64,000 nt of DNA from Chrysoperla carnea. Its lineage: Eukaryota > Arthropoda > Insecta > Neuroptera > Chrysopidae. Within the stretch, counting starts at the first letter, position 1, and the number at the start of each line of letters is the position of its first letter. Of the stretch, positions 12,040 through 24,722 are shown piece by piece. Both the position numbers and the translations under genes were made by a program. The stretch is taken from NCBI RefSeq assembly GCF_905475395.1, contig NC_058342.1, positions 30,462,140 to 30,526,139 of the forward strand, written 5' to 3'. A model generated the notes under the pieces. It saw nothing but the letters and a program-made list of their open reading frames with translations, was not told where the DNA came from and searched no databases.

Positions 12040-12584
12040 CAGGGTTGCCAGATCATTTTGTTCATGAAAGTAGTAGGCGACACCTTTAAAAATCAGTATA
12101 TCCGGTTAAACTGGCGATTTTTTTTATTAAAAATTAAAAAAAACAAAATTTTTCTGTTTCTATTTACGGAATTTCAATTGTAATTAGAACCATAAAACAA
12201 TAAAGATCAAATATTTTCTAAGAAATTTCCGAAAATAATCAGTCAATCTTCTAAAAAAGTAAATTACGACTTAAATTCGGATTCATCATGCACTACACCA
12301 GCCTATCACAACTATTAATTTTGTTGCGACGGCGGGAATCGAACCCACTATCCTAAGCATACCGCGGACGGAATTGGTTACGCCTTAACCAACGGTGCTA
12401 ATAGAGCGACTCAGTGTAAATAAAAAGCATGAAAATTATTGCAATTGTCAAAGATTAGGGAAGCAAATATGGCACATTAAAATGTATAATGAGTAGGTAT
12501 CTTTTGTCTTTTCATTCATTGAAAAATGTGGAGCTGATATCATCGAGTTAAAAGACAATTAAAACATGAAATCTGGCAACCATG
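12040..12584. mobile_element. hAT-like MITE
   Basis: Ends are CAGGGTTGCCAGAT (12040-12053) and ATCTGGCAACCATG (12571-12584), which pair at 13 of 14 positions as terminal inverted repeats. CAGGGTTGCCAGAT ends are typical of insect hAT MITEs. The 8 bp outside each end agree only partly (CCTAAAAT and CCTATGTA). It is non-coding, and a truncated SINE S1 lies inside on the minus strand. Confidence 0.65.
12287..12412 (-). mobile_element. SINE S1, 3'-truncated, inside the hAT-like MITE
   Basis: On the minus strand it starts GTCGCTCTATTAGCACCGTT and has the tRNA-like head with an intact B box (GGGTTCGATTCCCGCC). It then runs into the start of the body (GGCTGGTGTAGTGCATGATG) and stops there. Confidence 0.85.
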
Positions 12585-14480
12585 CCTATGTAAAACTGAT
12601 GTCTAGTTTGTGTACTTATTAACAAGTGATCATAATTTCGGTGTTTATATACCATCCATAAATGAACAAACATGAAATTATTGTAAATAAGCGTCTATAA
12701 ACATAAATTAACTGACTACTTGACAAATCAATTATCGAAAAATATTATAATTATAATTATTATTTGAAAAATACAAAAAAAAATATATGTTTGAGGTAAT
12801 AAGATAATGTTAATTATTGTTATTATTATTAAATGTTAACTATAAAAGTCATTGACTAAATAAAATTAATAAATAAAATATAGTCATTTATATTTTTCGC
12901 TGAATAAATTATTGAATTGTCTTGTTTTTTCAGGTTTTTAACACATGAAATAAAAACAATAAAAAATTCTCGACAATTTCGCGAAGTAGCAAAAAGTCAG
13001 TCGAGCAAGGAGATTGTGGAGGTGAATCAGTGTTGCCAAATCTGTCTTGATGGTAGAAATGATTTAAAAAGTTGATAGTTTTCGGCAAATATTGCTAAAA
13101 AGTTGGTAGATCTAATCTTTCTTTTTTTTGCGTAATCCACCGTGGTGTCCTTTTGTCGGTTTCAGTCGCTTTGAACCAAAATCATACTTAAGTTGTTTTA
13201 TCGAGGCCAACTTTTTGAACTTTTAAGTGTGTTTTGAAGCCTAATAGTACAATTTGATTTGAATTTATATTTTTGCTAAATATCAGTTATTTTAACTGAC
13301 TTATAGACCTTTTACCGAATATTTGGTTTAGACAATTTAGAATTATTCTTCGGTAAGTGTTTAGTAAATGAAAAGCCAGTAAAAAAGTCGATAAAAATAA
13401 AGCAATTGTCTTTAAATTTTGAAAGAGAGTGCGTTATTATTTTTAAACTCGTCAGCACTCGCGCTACGAGTGGAATGATGGATAAAAATGAAAAAATATG
13501 ACTCGTTTTAGTTTAGAAAGTCGTTTTAGTTTAAATCGTTTTAGACTTCTTTAATTTGAAGTCAGTATCTAATAAATTTAAACAGCTTACGATGTCATAC
13601 TAGATCAACTCGCATTTTGCGGCCATTTTTGCACCAAAAAATTTTTAATTAATTAAACACCAAACAATTTTTTTATAAATATTTTGCTAAGAATGAAAAA
13701 AAAATGTACTTACCAATTTTACCATTTAAAAAATTTAAAATTTTTCTACCGGGGTAATTGGATGTAACTTAGGCAAAAGTAATTGAGTCAAAATTTTGCT
13801 TACCTGTAACAAAAAAATACAAAAAATATTAGAAAAGTACTATAACAAAATATATTCTTATTCGCTATGTACATGAGCATTTTCTCCAGGGAGTTACCAT
13901 AGATACGACACAATACTTATATTAATATAATTATATGGATGGACACATGGATTGTATATGCGTGTCTATGTCAAAAGAGTGTCTTTAAAATTGATAACTC
14001 AAAGGCACTAGATTTTCATTTTTTTGAGGGATATAAAATTAAAATAGACCTTAATCTAAGAAGAAGCGGAAATTAAATTATTAAACAGGCCAATATTTCA
14101 ATATTTTCTCTTAATTATTTCACAAATTCTTTAGAAACAAAAACTTTTGATTATATAACACCGAATTAATTTAAGATTTCCTTTTAAACAAGAACATTTT
14201 AAAACAAAATTATGAAAACCTAATTAAAAAAATAAATAATATAATCTGTTAATAATGATCAGTTGTCTCAATCGGTAAGGTATCATCGATTTATCTATTT
14301 TAATGATTACAATTCATCTATATGCATGAGAATGCTTTGAACCTAATTCGAGCAACGTATGGATACTTGAATTGTCTATTTGGTTTTATATAATGACGCT
14401 CCTAGAAGATTTTGTCTGGCCACCATGCGGTCGGGGTCCAAAATCTTTTTGCTGGATTTAATCTCAGCAACTGTAGTAGT
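12585..14480. other. AT-rich stretch, no gene seen
   Basis: About 1.9 kb without a supported feature. CAGTGTTGCCAAATC at 13028 resembles the outer end of the nearby hAT-like MITE but has no visible partner. Sequence at 13885-13975 (GGAGTTACCATAGATACG, TATGGATGGACACATGG) may be a heavily decayed piece of element C. Confidence 0.4.
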
Positions 14481-15765
14481 AAGAAATTTGTAAAAAAATT
14501 TTTTTGGTTCGGAATTTGACAAAACAGTCAGTTGATTTTGAATTTGATTTTTGAACTTTTTGGATCAAAATAACTTTATAACATAAGTTTTATCGAAGTT
14601 GAAAACGAAAAATTTTTCTCGATTTTATGCATTTTTTTTAAGGGGTACCCCTTGGAAAAAATCGAAAAATTTGAAAAACTTTTTTTGTTTCGGAATTTGA
14701 TAAAACTTAGTTTATAAAGTAATTTTGACCCAAAAAATTCAAAAATCGGGTTTATTTGGCCATTGAGATAATAGTTTCGGAAAAAAACCATATCTTGGAT
14801 CAATTTTGGACGTTATCTCGAAAACTATTGGTCCAAAGTTTGAATGAACCCGATTTTTGAATTTTTCGGGTCAAAATTACCTTATAACATGAGTTTTATC
14901 AAAATTGAAAACGAAAAATTTTTCTCGATTTTAAGCATTTTTTTTAAGGGGTACCCCTTGGAAAAAATCGAAAAATTTAAAAAAATTTTTTTGTTTCGGA
15001 ATTTGATAAAACTTAGTTTATAAAGTAATTTTGACCCAAAAAATTCAAAAATCGGGTTTATTTGGCCATTGAGATAATAGTTTCGGAAAAAAACCATATC
15101 TTGGATCAATTTTGGACGTTATCTCGAAAACTATTGGTCCAAAGTTTGAATGAACCCGATTTTTGAATTTTTCGGGTCAAAATTACCTTATAATAACATG
15201 AGTTTTATCAAAATTGAAAACGAAAAATTTTTCTCGATTTTAAGCATTTTTTTTAAGGGGTACCCCTTGGAAAAAATCGAAAGTTTTGAAAAAAATATTT
15301 TGTTTCGGAATTTGATAAAACTTAGTTTATAAAGTAATTTTGACCCAAAAAATTCAAAAATCGTGTTTATTTGGCCGTTGAGATAGCAGTTTCGGAAAAA
15401 AACCATATCTTGGATCAATTTTTGACGTTACCTCGAAAACTATTGATCCAAAGTTTGAATGAACCCGATTTTTGAATTTTTTGGGTCAAAATTACCTTAT
15501 AACATAAGTTTTATCGAAATTGAAAACGGAAAATTTTTCTCGATTTTAAGCATTTTTTTAAGGGGTACCCCTTAGAAAAAATCGAAAAATTTGAAATAAA
15601 TTTTTTGTTTCGGAATTTGATAAAACTTAGTTTATAAAGTAATTTTGACCTAAAAAATTCAAAAATCGGTTTTATTTAGCGATTGAGATAGTAGTTTTGG
15701 AAAAAAACATTATCTTGGATCGATTTTTGACGGTTATCTCGAAAATTACTTAGAGTTTAGCACGC
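14480..15765. repeat. Satellite array 306A: ~306-bp palindromic monomers, about 4 copies
   Basis: The palindrome AAGGGGTACCCCTT recurs at 14640, 14946, 15255 and 15560, spaced 306, 309 and 305 bp. Around each core the two arms pair imperfectly for roughly 80-90 bp: GGGTCAAAATTACCTTATAA on the left, TTATAAAGTAATTTTGACCC on the right. Each monomer is thus a large imperfect hairpin around a KpnI site. Short frames here (for example 14576-14803 and 14882-15109 on the minus strand) are by-products of the repeat and not genes. Confidence 0.95.
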
Positions 15766-16199
15766 TACATTTGAAAGAGATTTTTTGTGATAGAATTTGG
15801 AGACTGACTGGAAATTCCTTGGTTTTTTCTGCAACATAGTATTTATTACCGAAACAAATCGCTAAAAAAATTATTTAAAAAAATTAATAACAACAGCTGT
15901 GAAATAACCGAAGCTTCAAAGAAACTTTATTTAGTTTTTTCAATAATACCGTTGCTAAATAGCAATAATCATGAAAGTATCATTATTTGTATCATATATC
16001 TTGCATATTCTGTTTTCATATTAATAAAATAATGCTTATACAAGAACATAATTCTTGCTAATGCAATAGGAAGCAATTTAAGAATTGTTTTATGCAACGT
16101 TAATTGTTTTTACAGTCATAATAAATATATTTTATTTAATAATCGTGTAATAGATCTTATTAATGTATTTATCTATTGTATAATGGTTTGCAAAAATGT

Positions 16200-17612
16200 C
16201 CAACAAGATTTAATTTTGTTCTTTTACATGCAAATTTTATCCAATTTTGGTAAGCTAAGTACGTAATTCTAAAAAATTTGGGTAATACTTTTCAAATTTG
16301 TGATCAAAATTAACCTATTTCTATCAGGTTTCAAGACTGTGGAGCCCTGATCCCGGAATTAAGCACATGAGTGTGACGGATCAGAATCCAAAAAATTTAA
16401 TTTTGCTCTATCACATCTAAATTTTATCCAATTTTGATAAACCAAGTATGTAATTCTACTAAATTTGGGTCATATTTTTCAAATTTATGATCAAAATTAA
16501 CCTAGCTCTATTAGGTTTTAAGATTGTGGAGGTCTGGTCCTAGAATTAGGCACATATGTGATAGCTAGCGAAAAACTGACATCACAGCTGAAAAGAATGA
16601 CCCAAAATTAGTGGGTTTCAAAAAAAATTCCAATAAGATCGGATAAAAATTGCCTGTGTTATCAAAAAAATCGAATTTTTGAACTTTATGACGTCATCAG
16701 AATCCAAAAAATTTAATTTTGCTCTATCACATCTAAATTTTATCCAATTTTGATAAACCAAGTATGTAATTCTACTAAATTTGGGTCATATTTTTCAAAT
16801 TTATGATCAAAATTAACCTAGCTCTATTAGTTTTCAAGATTGTGGAGGTCTGGTCCTAGAATTAGGCACATGTGTGATAGCTAGCGAAAAACTGGCATAA
16901 CAGCTGAAAAGAATGACCCAAAATTAGTGGGTTTCAAAAAAAATTCCAATAAGATCGGATCAAATTTGCCCGTGTTATCAAAAAAATCAAATTTTTAACT
17001 TTATGACGTCATTAGAATCCAAAAAATTTAATTTTGCTCCATCACATCCAAATTTAATCCAATTTTGATAAACCAAGTATGTAATTCTACTAAATTTGGG
17101 TCATACTTTTCAAATTTGTGATCAAAATTAACCTAGCTCTAATAAGTTTCAAGAATGTACAGTCCTGGTCTCGGAATTAAGCACATAAGTGATAGCCAGC
17201 GAAAAACTACCATCACAGCTGAAAAGAATGACTCAAAATTAGTGGGTTTCAAAAAAACTTCCAATAAGAACGGATCAAATTTACCTGTGTTATCAAAAAA
17301 ATTGAATTTTTTAACTTGATGACGTCATTAAAATCCAAAAAACTTAATTTTCTCTATCACATGTAAATTTCATCCAATTTCGATAAACCAAGAATGTAAT
17401 CCTACTAAATTCATACTTTTCAAATTTTACTATCAAAATTAACCTAGCTCTAATACGTTTCAAGAATGTGCAGTCCTGGTCTCGGAATTAAGCACATAAG
17501 TGATAGCCAGCGAAAAACTGCCATCACAGCTTAAAAGAATGACCCCAAAATTAGTGGGTTTCAATAAAAATTCCAATAAGATCCGATCAAATTTGCCTGT
17601 GTTATCAAAATT
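16200..17612 (+). repeat. Satellite array 315: ~315-bp monomers, about 4.4 copies
   Basis: The anchor AATCCAAAAAATTTAATTTT recurs near 16385, 16701, 17016 and (as AATCCAAAAAACTTAATTTT) 17332, spaced 315-316 bp. A shortened first unit lies at 16200-16383. Each full monomer carries TGACGTCA (16689, 17004, 17320). It also carries an inverted pair, ACTAAATTTGGGTCAT against ATGACCCAAAATTAGT. The same unit makes up the interior of the hAT-type MITE at 31436-31959. Non-coding. Confidence 0.95.
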
Positions 17613-17614
17613 GT

Positions 17615-19590
17615 AAATGAAACATTTTAAAACAAACAAGAACTTGGACCCATTTCAAGACAAATGAGATCCATTTGACTGATAACAGAGTTTTATAAAA
17701 ACAATCACACCAAATAAAAAAACAACATTGTCGTCAATTAAATTTTTATAAATTTATCAAAATCAAAATAAATGATCGAACTATTATTATTAACTGTTTC
17801 AAATCAAACACGTAACGTTTTATATTCTGTTGTTTGGGAAGTTTGTTTTATAACAATCTATTATTTCCTATAAGTGACATCAAACTATTTGTGATATCAC
17901 ACTACCGCAACCCAGTCCAATTAATAAATTGGAAAAAATATTACTAAATGTGTGTTTTACTAAAACCTACATAAAAAATTTATATATGTATTTAACGAAC
18001 ATTCAACGGTCAATTGGTTTTTGTGTAATTTGTACCGCATGTTCCAAAAAGTCTAATCTAATCAGTTCTAATCATTTTTGTAGACTACAGAGATTTTTTT
18101 CTGCATTAAATTACAGGAGTTATTTTTTAGTTAAGTAGGTTTAGTATCACGTACAAAATTCTTACAGAAATAGGCGGGAGAAGTGCCTCCATTTTTAGGA
18201 ACACCGTTTTTAAATATATCTCCATAACCGTGTTAGACCAAAAATGGTAATAACTTTTATTGCAGATAATTAAATTACCTAACTTTTTTGTAAATTTTTT
18301 TTTGACCGATATGTCTTCTAATATTTGTTTAAACAAGAAAATAACTTAACTTGTAAATCTACGAATTTGTTAAAACCTTTACTTTAAACTTTTTTTTCTT
18401 AAAATGAGTTAGCTAATCGTAATTACTCTTAATAATGCGTATGATACTCTTTGCTAATGTTTTGGCGATCTGCACACTGGTATTCTGGTTTAGTCTCTTA
18501 AAAAATTGCAAAAATGAGTAAAATTATATATCTGATTTGGATAAAAATAGGTTTTGAGTCATTTTGATCTAAAAAAGCAAAACTACGACTTAAATCGTAT
18601 ATGTGGGCTGATATCACAGATCAGTTTCATTAATCTATATCTCAGAAACTTACCGTTCACTCTCATAGTCAACAAATTTCCAAAAAATATATAAAAAACC
18701 CAGCTCATTTGACGGTAAGGTCAGTATTTCCTTTATAGCTCCGAAATAAAAACTTTTTGTACAAGATTTTAGCGACATCTTGATAATCATTCGCCTAGCC
18801 AATAAATGACTTCACTTTTTTTATACTGATTAACGTTGTATGGGGACGTTGATATCCAGGACCAATTTCTTCCGTCTATATCTCAGAAATTTGCGCGTTC
18901 AAGGCAAGAAGGTAGTTCATAACGGGGCCCTTTTTATACACTTTGAAATTAGCTAAGTATATGCTAATGCCAAAATACTGTTATATGTTTTTTTAGGCCA
19001 AAAATATCAAAAAAACAAAATTCTGTGTCAAAAGTTGTGTATGTCCATGCCTAAGACAGTTTCTACGATTCAACTTACTTATCTGTCAAAATTGGACTCT
19101 CAACAGTGATTTATCACCGGCATCTCAAGGATTTTGGAATTTTGGATGCTAACTCGCAATTCAAAAATGATTTTGTTAAAAAATTGATTTTGGTCAAGTA
19201 TAAGATATTAACATTAATTGAGATAAAATCATTTGACAATATTATTTTTTGCACATTGATAGATCACAGCGCCATATATAATGAACTATTAATCACGAAC
19301 CTATACCCACATAATACAAATGACGTAATAAATTGTTACGAGACATTCCAATTACATCACAAAACAAATGAACGATATTTAATTTTCGTTTAAAAAAATA
19401 AGCTTATCGTATAACTCTAATTAGCAATCGTACACAATTCGTTGGACGAACGTTGACGGTGTGTGTGTTTCTTCTCTAAAAGTATAATATTTTCACTTTC
19501 AATGTTAATGAAAATGAAAATTCACATTGAAAAAGAGTGACTTAAATATTATTATAGGGAAAGATGACGTGCCAAGGATTTATTTTGAGT
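17615..19590. other. AT-rich stretch with one decayed duplication
   Basis: No gene is supported. TCTATATCTCAGAAA with similar surroundings recurs near 18640 and 18873, a weak old duplication. A 95-codon frame at 19106-19393 on the plus strand has no recognisable domain and is AT-driven in composition. Confidence 0.4.
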
Positions 19591-19770
19591 TTTTAACCCC
19601 CCCCCCCCCCCCCCCCGAAGTAAAAACAAAAAGGAGTGTTCTAAGTTTAAAGTGTTTATCTGTGCGTCTGTGTGTTTCTCAGTGGCATCGTAGCCCCTTA
19701 ACGATCGAACCGACTTGATTGAGAACATTTTATAGCTTCCAAAAGTCGGTTTACAAGGAATAAATGGCAT
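19590..19770 (+). repeat. Family B repeat with a C20 tract at its end
   Basis: The usual CCCCGAA terminus has become an unbroken run of 20 C (19597-19616). Then come GGAGTGTTCTAAGTTTAAAG, a CTGTGCGTCTGTG stretch, and GGCATCGTAGCCCCTTAACG as in other family B copies. Confidence 0.75.
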
Positions 19771-19859
19771 TTGTCGGGGTTTTTTAGCTTTAGTAAATTT
19801 CACTTGATCGACACTTATTGCTGTCTATAGTCAAAATACATTATTAACGAAGGGGATAT

Positions 19860-20070
19860 CTAGGTTTTATTTTCTGTTCAAGAGGTACCTAGAGTCCCAG
19901 GTAAAAGGTACCCCCCTGGTGTTTTCGGGAAATTCGTTATATAATCGATCCAAACTAGTTACTCGAGAGTTTCGGGGTAACTGAAGACGAATATAGCGTC
20001 AGTATCAGGTACCTCATGCCCATGTTTTCCAAGATACTCGAGGTAGCGGGTACCTCGTAGATGAATTCTA
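19860..20070. repeat. Dispersed repeat family D (GGTACC-rich)
   Basis: Rich in GGTACC and GGTACCTCG words, with TCGGGAAATTCGTTATATAA. Related sequence lies at 22585-22750 and in the middle of the fold-back element (about 45310-45560). Higher GC than the surroundings; no coding evidence. Confidence 0.55.
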
Positions 20071-20574
20071 TCGCGATATTTTATATTTCTGATATGATAT
20101 TTTTAACATGGATTTAAAAAAGCACATAAATCCCTGGTACTTAAATCTCCCCTGCTTATTTTTCAATCAATAAGTATTAATAATGTACGTGCGAAACCTT
20201 ATGTATGAATCGAACATCAATTTCTATACCTCCTCATTCCATAATAAATTTATTATTAAAGCTCCACCCCCTATAATCACCCAACCATTTACCCCCACCC
20301 TACCTAAGTGTGTGTGTGTTCTCACTCACTCTTTTAGGTAAGTACAGTTAGTCTAATTATTATTTTATGTAGCAAGCAGGTTCAATAATAAAGTAAATGA
20401 TATTCAATAATACTGAGAACTATTTTCAAAGCTTATCCGAAGATTAAATCATTTGGTATAATATATTTAATGGAAAATCACAAATAATCTGCACATTTTA
20501 TCTTTTTTACTTACCTACTATTAACTTTTTGGTCTGGGATCATTTGTAGAATTTGCAAATTCAGAACGGTTGAA

Positions 20575-20835
20575 AATTTTTTGAAAACTATGAATTAAGG
20601 TAGTTTTGATCATGCTTATCAAGTGTTTCAATGGGCTCAACCCTCATAAAACCTCCCCTTCCGAGCTACGGCCCTTCAAAAGTTATGTCTACATGAGATA
20701 ATGTTTTTTAGTTTCGGCTAACTATTCGGAAAACTATGAATTAAGGTATTTTTGATCATGTTGACCAAAATTTATTATGGACTCAACCCTCAAAAACCCT
20801 TTCCTACCGAGCTACGGTCCCATGTATGCTCGGAA
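20575..20835. repeat. Imperfect tandem duplication, ~146-bp period
   Basis: GAAAACTATGAATTAAGGTA occurs at 20583 and 20729, each followed by TTTTGATCATG, a CTCAACCCTC block and CGAGCTACGG. Two units, diverged. Confidence 0.8.
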
Positions 20836-20839
20836 GGGA

Positions 20840-21325
20840 AGAGTTTTTGAGGCATAATAGTAGGCATAATTTTTTATCAACACCATAGCCTTTAAGGTGC
20901 TTGTAAACCTACAGTATTTTAAAAAAATTGGGTTTGGTTTTTGTAGTCTTTTTTTTGCAACGAAAATAGTACGAAATTTTTTTTAAAGCAATATTTGTAA
21001 AATGATAATTATTACATAATCACAGTAAGTTTTCTATAATTACAAATGTTATATAACGTATTATATAAAATATGAAACAATTGCAGACACGTAAAGAACA
21101 AAAAACACTCATAAAAAATAATTGTTTATTTCATTATTTTTAAGTGTTACAAATATAATATTGAAGAGATGATAGGAGGAGAACCGAGAGACATATAGAG
21201 ACGAACAGATCGGCAGATAGACAGACAAAAAACAAACAACAAATGAGGGGTTTTCCATTTAAAACGATAACATTAATTTAAATTATCAACTTTGTGTATG
21301 ACATATCATGAAAATATTTTATACA
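20840..21325. other. AT-rich stretch with a short repeat F fragment
   Basis: TAAGGTGCTTGTAAACCTAC at about 20893 matches the start of repeat F (33610 and 36583), but only ~50 bp are shared. Nothing else is recognised. Confidence 0.4.
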
Positions 21326-21329
21326 TATA

Positions 21330-21640
21330 CACCGTGTTCTGTTATTGATTGCAGAAACCCAGCTTACCAAAATAAGCTCTTCAAGAGCAAAAAAAAAACT
21401 CCTTATCAAATTTGTATTTGAGGCCTAATTTGGGAGATATGGGTATGACAAAAATTGATAAATTTTTTCATTCACTGACTATCATTCAATATTACCAGTA
21501 GCCAATAATAATCAGTAGATATTAGTAAATTCCACTTAATAATGGATGAGATTTTTTTTAAAGTATAAAAATTTTTAATTGGATTTGGTCAAACTATTCC
21601 ACTTTTTATATTTTTAATATATTTTTGTAAGGAAACATTA
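21330..21640 (+). mobile_element. Dispersed element E copy
   Basis: A ~310-bp repeat starting ACACCGTGTTCTGTTATTGA. It contains CCCAGCTTACCAAAATAAGC, GGCCTAATTTGGGAGATA, ACTGACTATCATTCAAT and AATTGGATTTGGTCAAACTA. Minus-strand copies lie at 26587-26912 and 55053-55372, and all three stop at similar points. Non-coding. Confidence 0.85.
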
Positions 21641-21664
21641 GATTATTAGTAAACAAACAAAATC

Positions 21665-21905
21665 ACGCCACAATGAGCGTGGTTTGTTTGTCGACCACTC
21701 TATTTCACTCAGTTTCACTCACTTCCTCTCTTTGACGACCACTCTGAGCTAAAGGCCATTGACGTCAAAGTACTCCTGCTCCTTCTTAAACAGTTCAAAA
21801 TGGATCATGGAATAGTGGCCGTGGATGGACCAACCGCTTTTTCGGTATCACAACGGACCCCATGGTCCAAGTGTGTCTCAACCCAGGTCAGCCACTCTAA
21901 CCTAA
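21665..21905 (+). mobile_element. SINE-like repeat S2
   Basis: The body contains CGGTATCACAACGGACCCCA and TGGTCCAAGTGTGTCTCAAC. It ends GCCACTCTAACCTAACCT, a 3' end like that of SINE S1. Related sequences make up the tandem pair at 56780-57322. I see no clear A/B box head here, so it is probably 5' truncated. Confidence 0.6.
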
Positions 21906-21909
21906 CCTA

Positions 21910-22580
21910 TCATCTTCAATAGAAAACCCTTTATACATGTAGAAATGAAAAATGTCTAAATCGTGTAAATAGTATTGAAATTATGAAAATACCACATCTT
22001 GCCTTTATACTAATGCTAGATGGAATTTAATCGTTAGAATTAAATTATGATTCAAACAACAAATTAAGCATTATAGTTGCGAATCTATAATTAAAATTGC
22101 TTTATATTCTACGTGTATGTACATACTATTTACACCGTGTAACAAGAAGCAACTTTTCAGCAACATTGAACTCTCAAATAAAAAATAATATTTGTATCAC
22201 GTAAATGTTTTTTAATGCTTTAAAAATATCGTAAAAGATTAAATTTATACGTCAATTTCACTAGTTTTTGAACTCAAAGAACTTTTAACTAAGTATAGAT
22301 TCATAAAATTAGTTTTTAATAATAATAATAGTAAATTAAGCTAAACTAAATATTAAGTCCCACACCACTCTGCATTGTTAATTATATACCACATAGGTAT
22401 CCGTACATACAGTAGGGGAAATGCATGTACCTTTGAACTCTCTCTACTAATTTGAAGACATTAATGGATTAATTAAGTATATCTTTCATCTATTGAGCTA
22501 TAAAAACTGAAATAGTGACTTAAAACAATTGAAAAAAAGTTTAAAATTATGTTTAAGTTATTCTTAAAATTATATGTTAA
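21910..22580. other. AT-rich stretch, nothing recognised
   Basis: Background sequence. No repeat, RNA or protein signal found. Confidence 0.4.
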
Positions 22581-22584
22581 ATAA

Positions 22585-22750
22585 TCAGTCCAAACTCGAT
22601 CAACCAGGGTTTTTGAGGTCGCTGAATACGAGTATCGTGACAGAATTGGTCTTAGAAGTTCCTGTTGTAAAGGTATCCTCGTCGCCTCCTGGAATTTTCG
22701 AGAAATTCGTCATATGATATTCTGATATATTTCATATATCGGGTATAAAA
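22585..22750. repeat. Repeat family D fragment
   Basis: Contains GAGGTCGCTGAATACGAGTA, GACAGAATTGGTCTTAGAAG and TCGAGAAATTCGTCATATGA. These match parts of the family D sequence inside the fold-back element at 45310-45560. Confidence 0.6.
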
Positions 22751-22754
22751 ACTA

Positions 22755-23585
22755 AATAAAATAATTTTTGACAAAAAGTTGTTGGGGAAAGGGCGCCCAT
22801 TTGATGACAAAAGAAAAAAAGGAAATGTAGAAAAAGAAATTTTTAGGTAAAGGTCTCCACACGAAAACACAAAAAGGTTCACGGTTCTCACCAATATAAA
22901 TCCGGATTCTAGTCCCTGTTACCCCCAAAATTTAACTCTAGTTTCACGCCTGTTTTCAGGTAAATTAATGGTAAAATATGTCTAATTTTAAAATTAAAAT
23001 AAATGCTCGCGTTGTTGACTTGTACCTACAATTCAAATTTTTCCCACTCTCGATAAAACAACTTAACCACCCACCCTTCTCCATCGGCTGGAGACGCCGT
23101 TTCAACAGTATTTTGCCAGATGATCAGTTCACTATCTACACAATATGAATAAACAAGTTTATATTGTCTAAAGGTACATGACTTTTCCCATATATACTGC
23201 TATACCATATTACTAGTGATTTTGACAATCGCTTAGATAATGTACTGTGTAATAACATAAATAACAAAATGAGCATTCACTAATTATTTTACAAAATATT
23301 CAACAAATTTAATTATTTGATATTATTTGAAATCATATGTATACACATATCATATACCTATGTATGGTATATCTGTCCGTGTATCTTTTATCTGATCGTG
23401 TACCTAGTAGCTACCATGTGTTCATTTTAAAATGAGGACCATACTGGAAAAAAAAATTCAATGTCTAAGACTCGAGATATTCAAATCAAGATTATCATTC
23501 TTATTGAAAGACCGTATATGAGTTATTCCAACAAAAATTAAGAAAAACAAGTGAAATTTACAAAATTTTAAAAATTCCCAACAAT
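22755..23585. other. AT-rich stretch, nothing recognised
   Basis: No supported feature. A slightly GC-richer patch around 23060-23120 has no identifiable content. Confidence 0.4.
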
Positions 23586-23589
23586 TTTT

Positions 23590-23845
23590 TCATCTACGGA
23601 ACCCTAAAACCCGTACTTGAAACATATCTAAGAAAACTCTCTATTAAATTTCCTTCAAGACTTTTCCAAACTAAGCCGATTTTGAAGATTATCGGAACCC
23701 TAAACTTGCAACTAATATAGCTAAGAACATTCTCCATTCAATTACCTTTCAGACGAAACACAAAAAATCAAAATCGGTCCATTCGTTGAAGCGCTACGAT
23801 ACCACAGACACACAGACAGATAGACAAACATGCCTTTTTTTAGTT
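23590..23845 (-). repeat. Family B repeat
   Basis: Minus-strand copy: GGGTTTTAGGGTTCCGTAG, ATTTTGATTTTTTGTGTTTC, GGTATCGTAGCGC and the CTGTCTGTGTGTCTG tract can be read leftward from the GAACTAAAAAAAGGC end. Confidence 0.7.
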
Positions 23846-24390
23846 CGGGTGATAATAATGGATATGATTTCGGCGCGGTTGTTTTTGTAAATTGTAGTTG
23901 CGAAATTCAGTCAATTGTCAATAATAAAACGTCTTTTAGTCTATGTTAAGTGGAACAGTCAAAATATTTTAAAGTTTTAGATTTATGGCCAAGCGGCAGG
24001 AAACAGAGAGTGTCTGACCGCATGGACTTCAAAATTGTGTTCTGGAAGAAAGAGAGAATTGTGTTCGAGAACCTGGATCCGGATCCTTCACCAGGCTTTG
24101 GTGTTGAGGGGGAGGGGGGTCATATGCAATGATATTTCAGATTTGTTATAAAGTTTACATGACATTTACGAAATTCGGATAGAATTCTCTGACTATTTTT
24201 TGCCATAGATTGTAGCCTATTTTTTGCCATAGTTAAAAAGACAATAATCCAAAAAACGTCGATTTTTTATCTTAAAAAATTCAAGACCCTTTAACACACG
24301 GTAAGTAAAATGTATTTACAATTTTATACAAACAATTATACCTGTATTAAATAACTAACTTCCCGAGAAACTTTATACCAATTTACTATA

Positions 24391-24722
24391 CATGGTGTCA
24401 CAAAACTCTGGAAACTCATGGAGATCTTGCAGAGTCGGCGGGAAAAACAAATAGAAATACCATAACCGACGTATTTTTTTGACGGGAAATGTAAAAAAAA
24501 ATGGAATTTTCAAATGGGAACCACATTTTTCTTGCGATTGCAAAAAAAGAATATTTAACATCCAAGACCTTCAAAGTCATTCCAAGATGTAAGATCTTAT
24601 TTCATAGGAAACTCAAAGGTAAGAAGGGCAATCCTGACAACCCTTTTACAATTATAATTTTCGAATCGAGATTCTTTAAAAGTAAACATATTGATTAATT
24701 AGCATACTTTTGAGACACCCTA
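24391..24722. mobile_element. Short TIR element (MITE), TA-flanked
   Basis: The left end reads TATACATGGTGTCACAAAA. The right end, read inward, is TATATAGGGTGTCTCAAAAG. The match is imperfect but extends over ~18 bp, and both ends are bordered by TA. The 330-bp interior has only short frames with no motif. A Tc1/mariner-related MITE is the likely class. Confidence 0.5.

Noticed and set aside
14260-14355. tRNA-like sequence (GTCTCAATCGGTAAGG ... GAACCTAATTCGAGC)
   Set aside because: The A-box and B-box likeness is poor and no cloverleaf stems can be drawn.
14576-15418. Similar 75-76-codon minus-strand frames repeated three times
   Set aside because: They recur every ~306 bp because they lie in the satellite monomers. 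They are not a gene family.
20320-20350. Splice-site-like TTTTAG|GTAAGT
   Set aside because: No adjoining coding frame or matching partner site. Such words are expected by chance.
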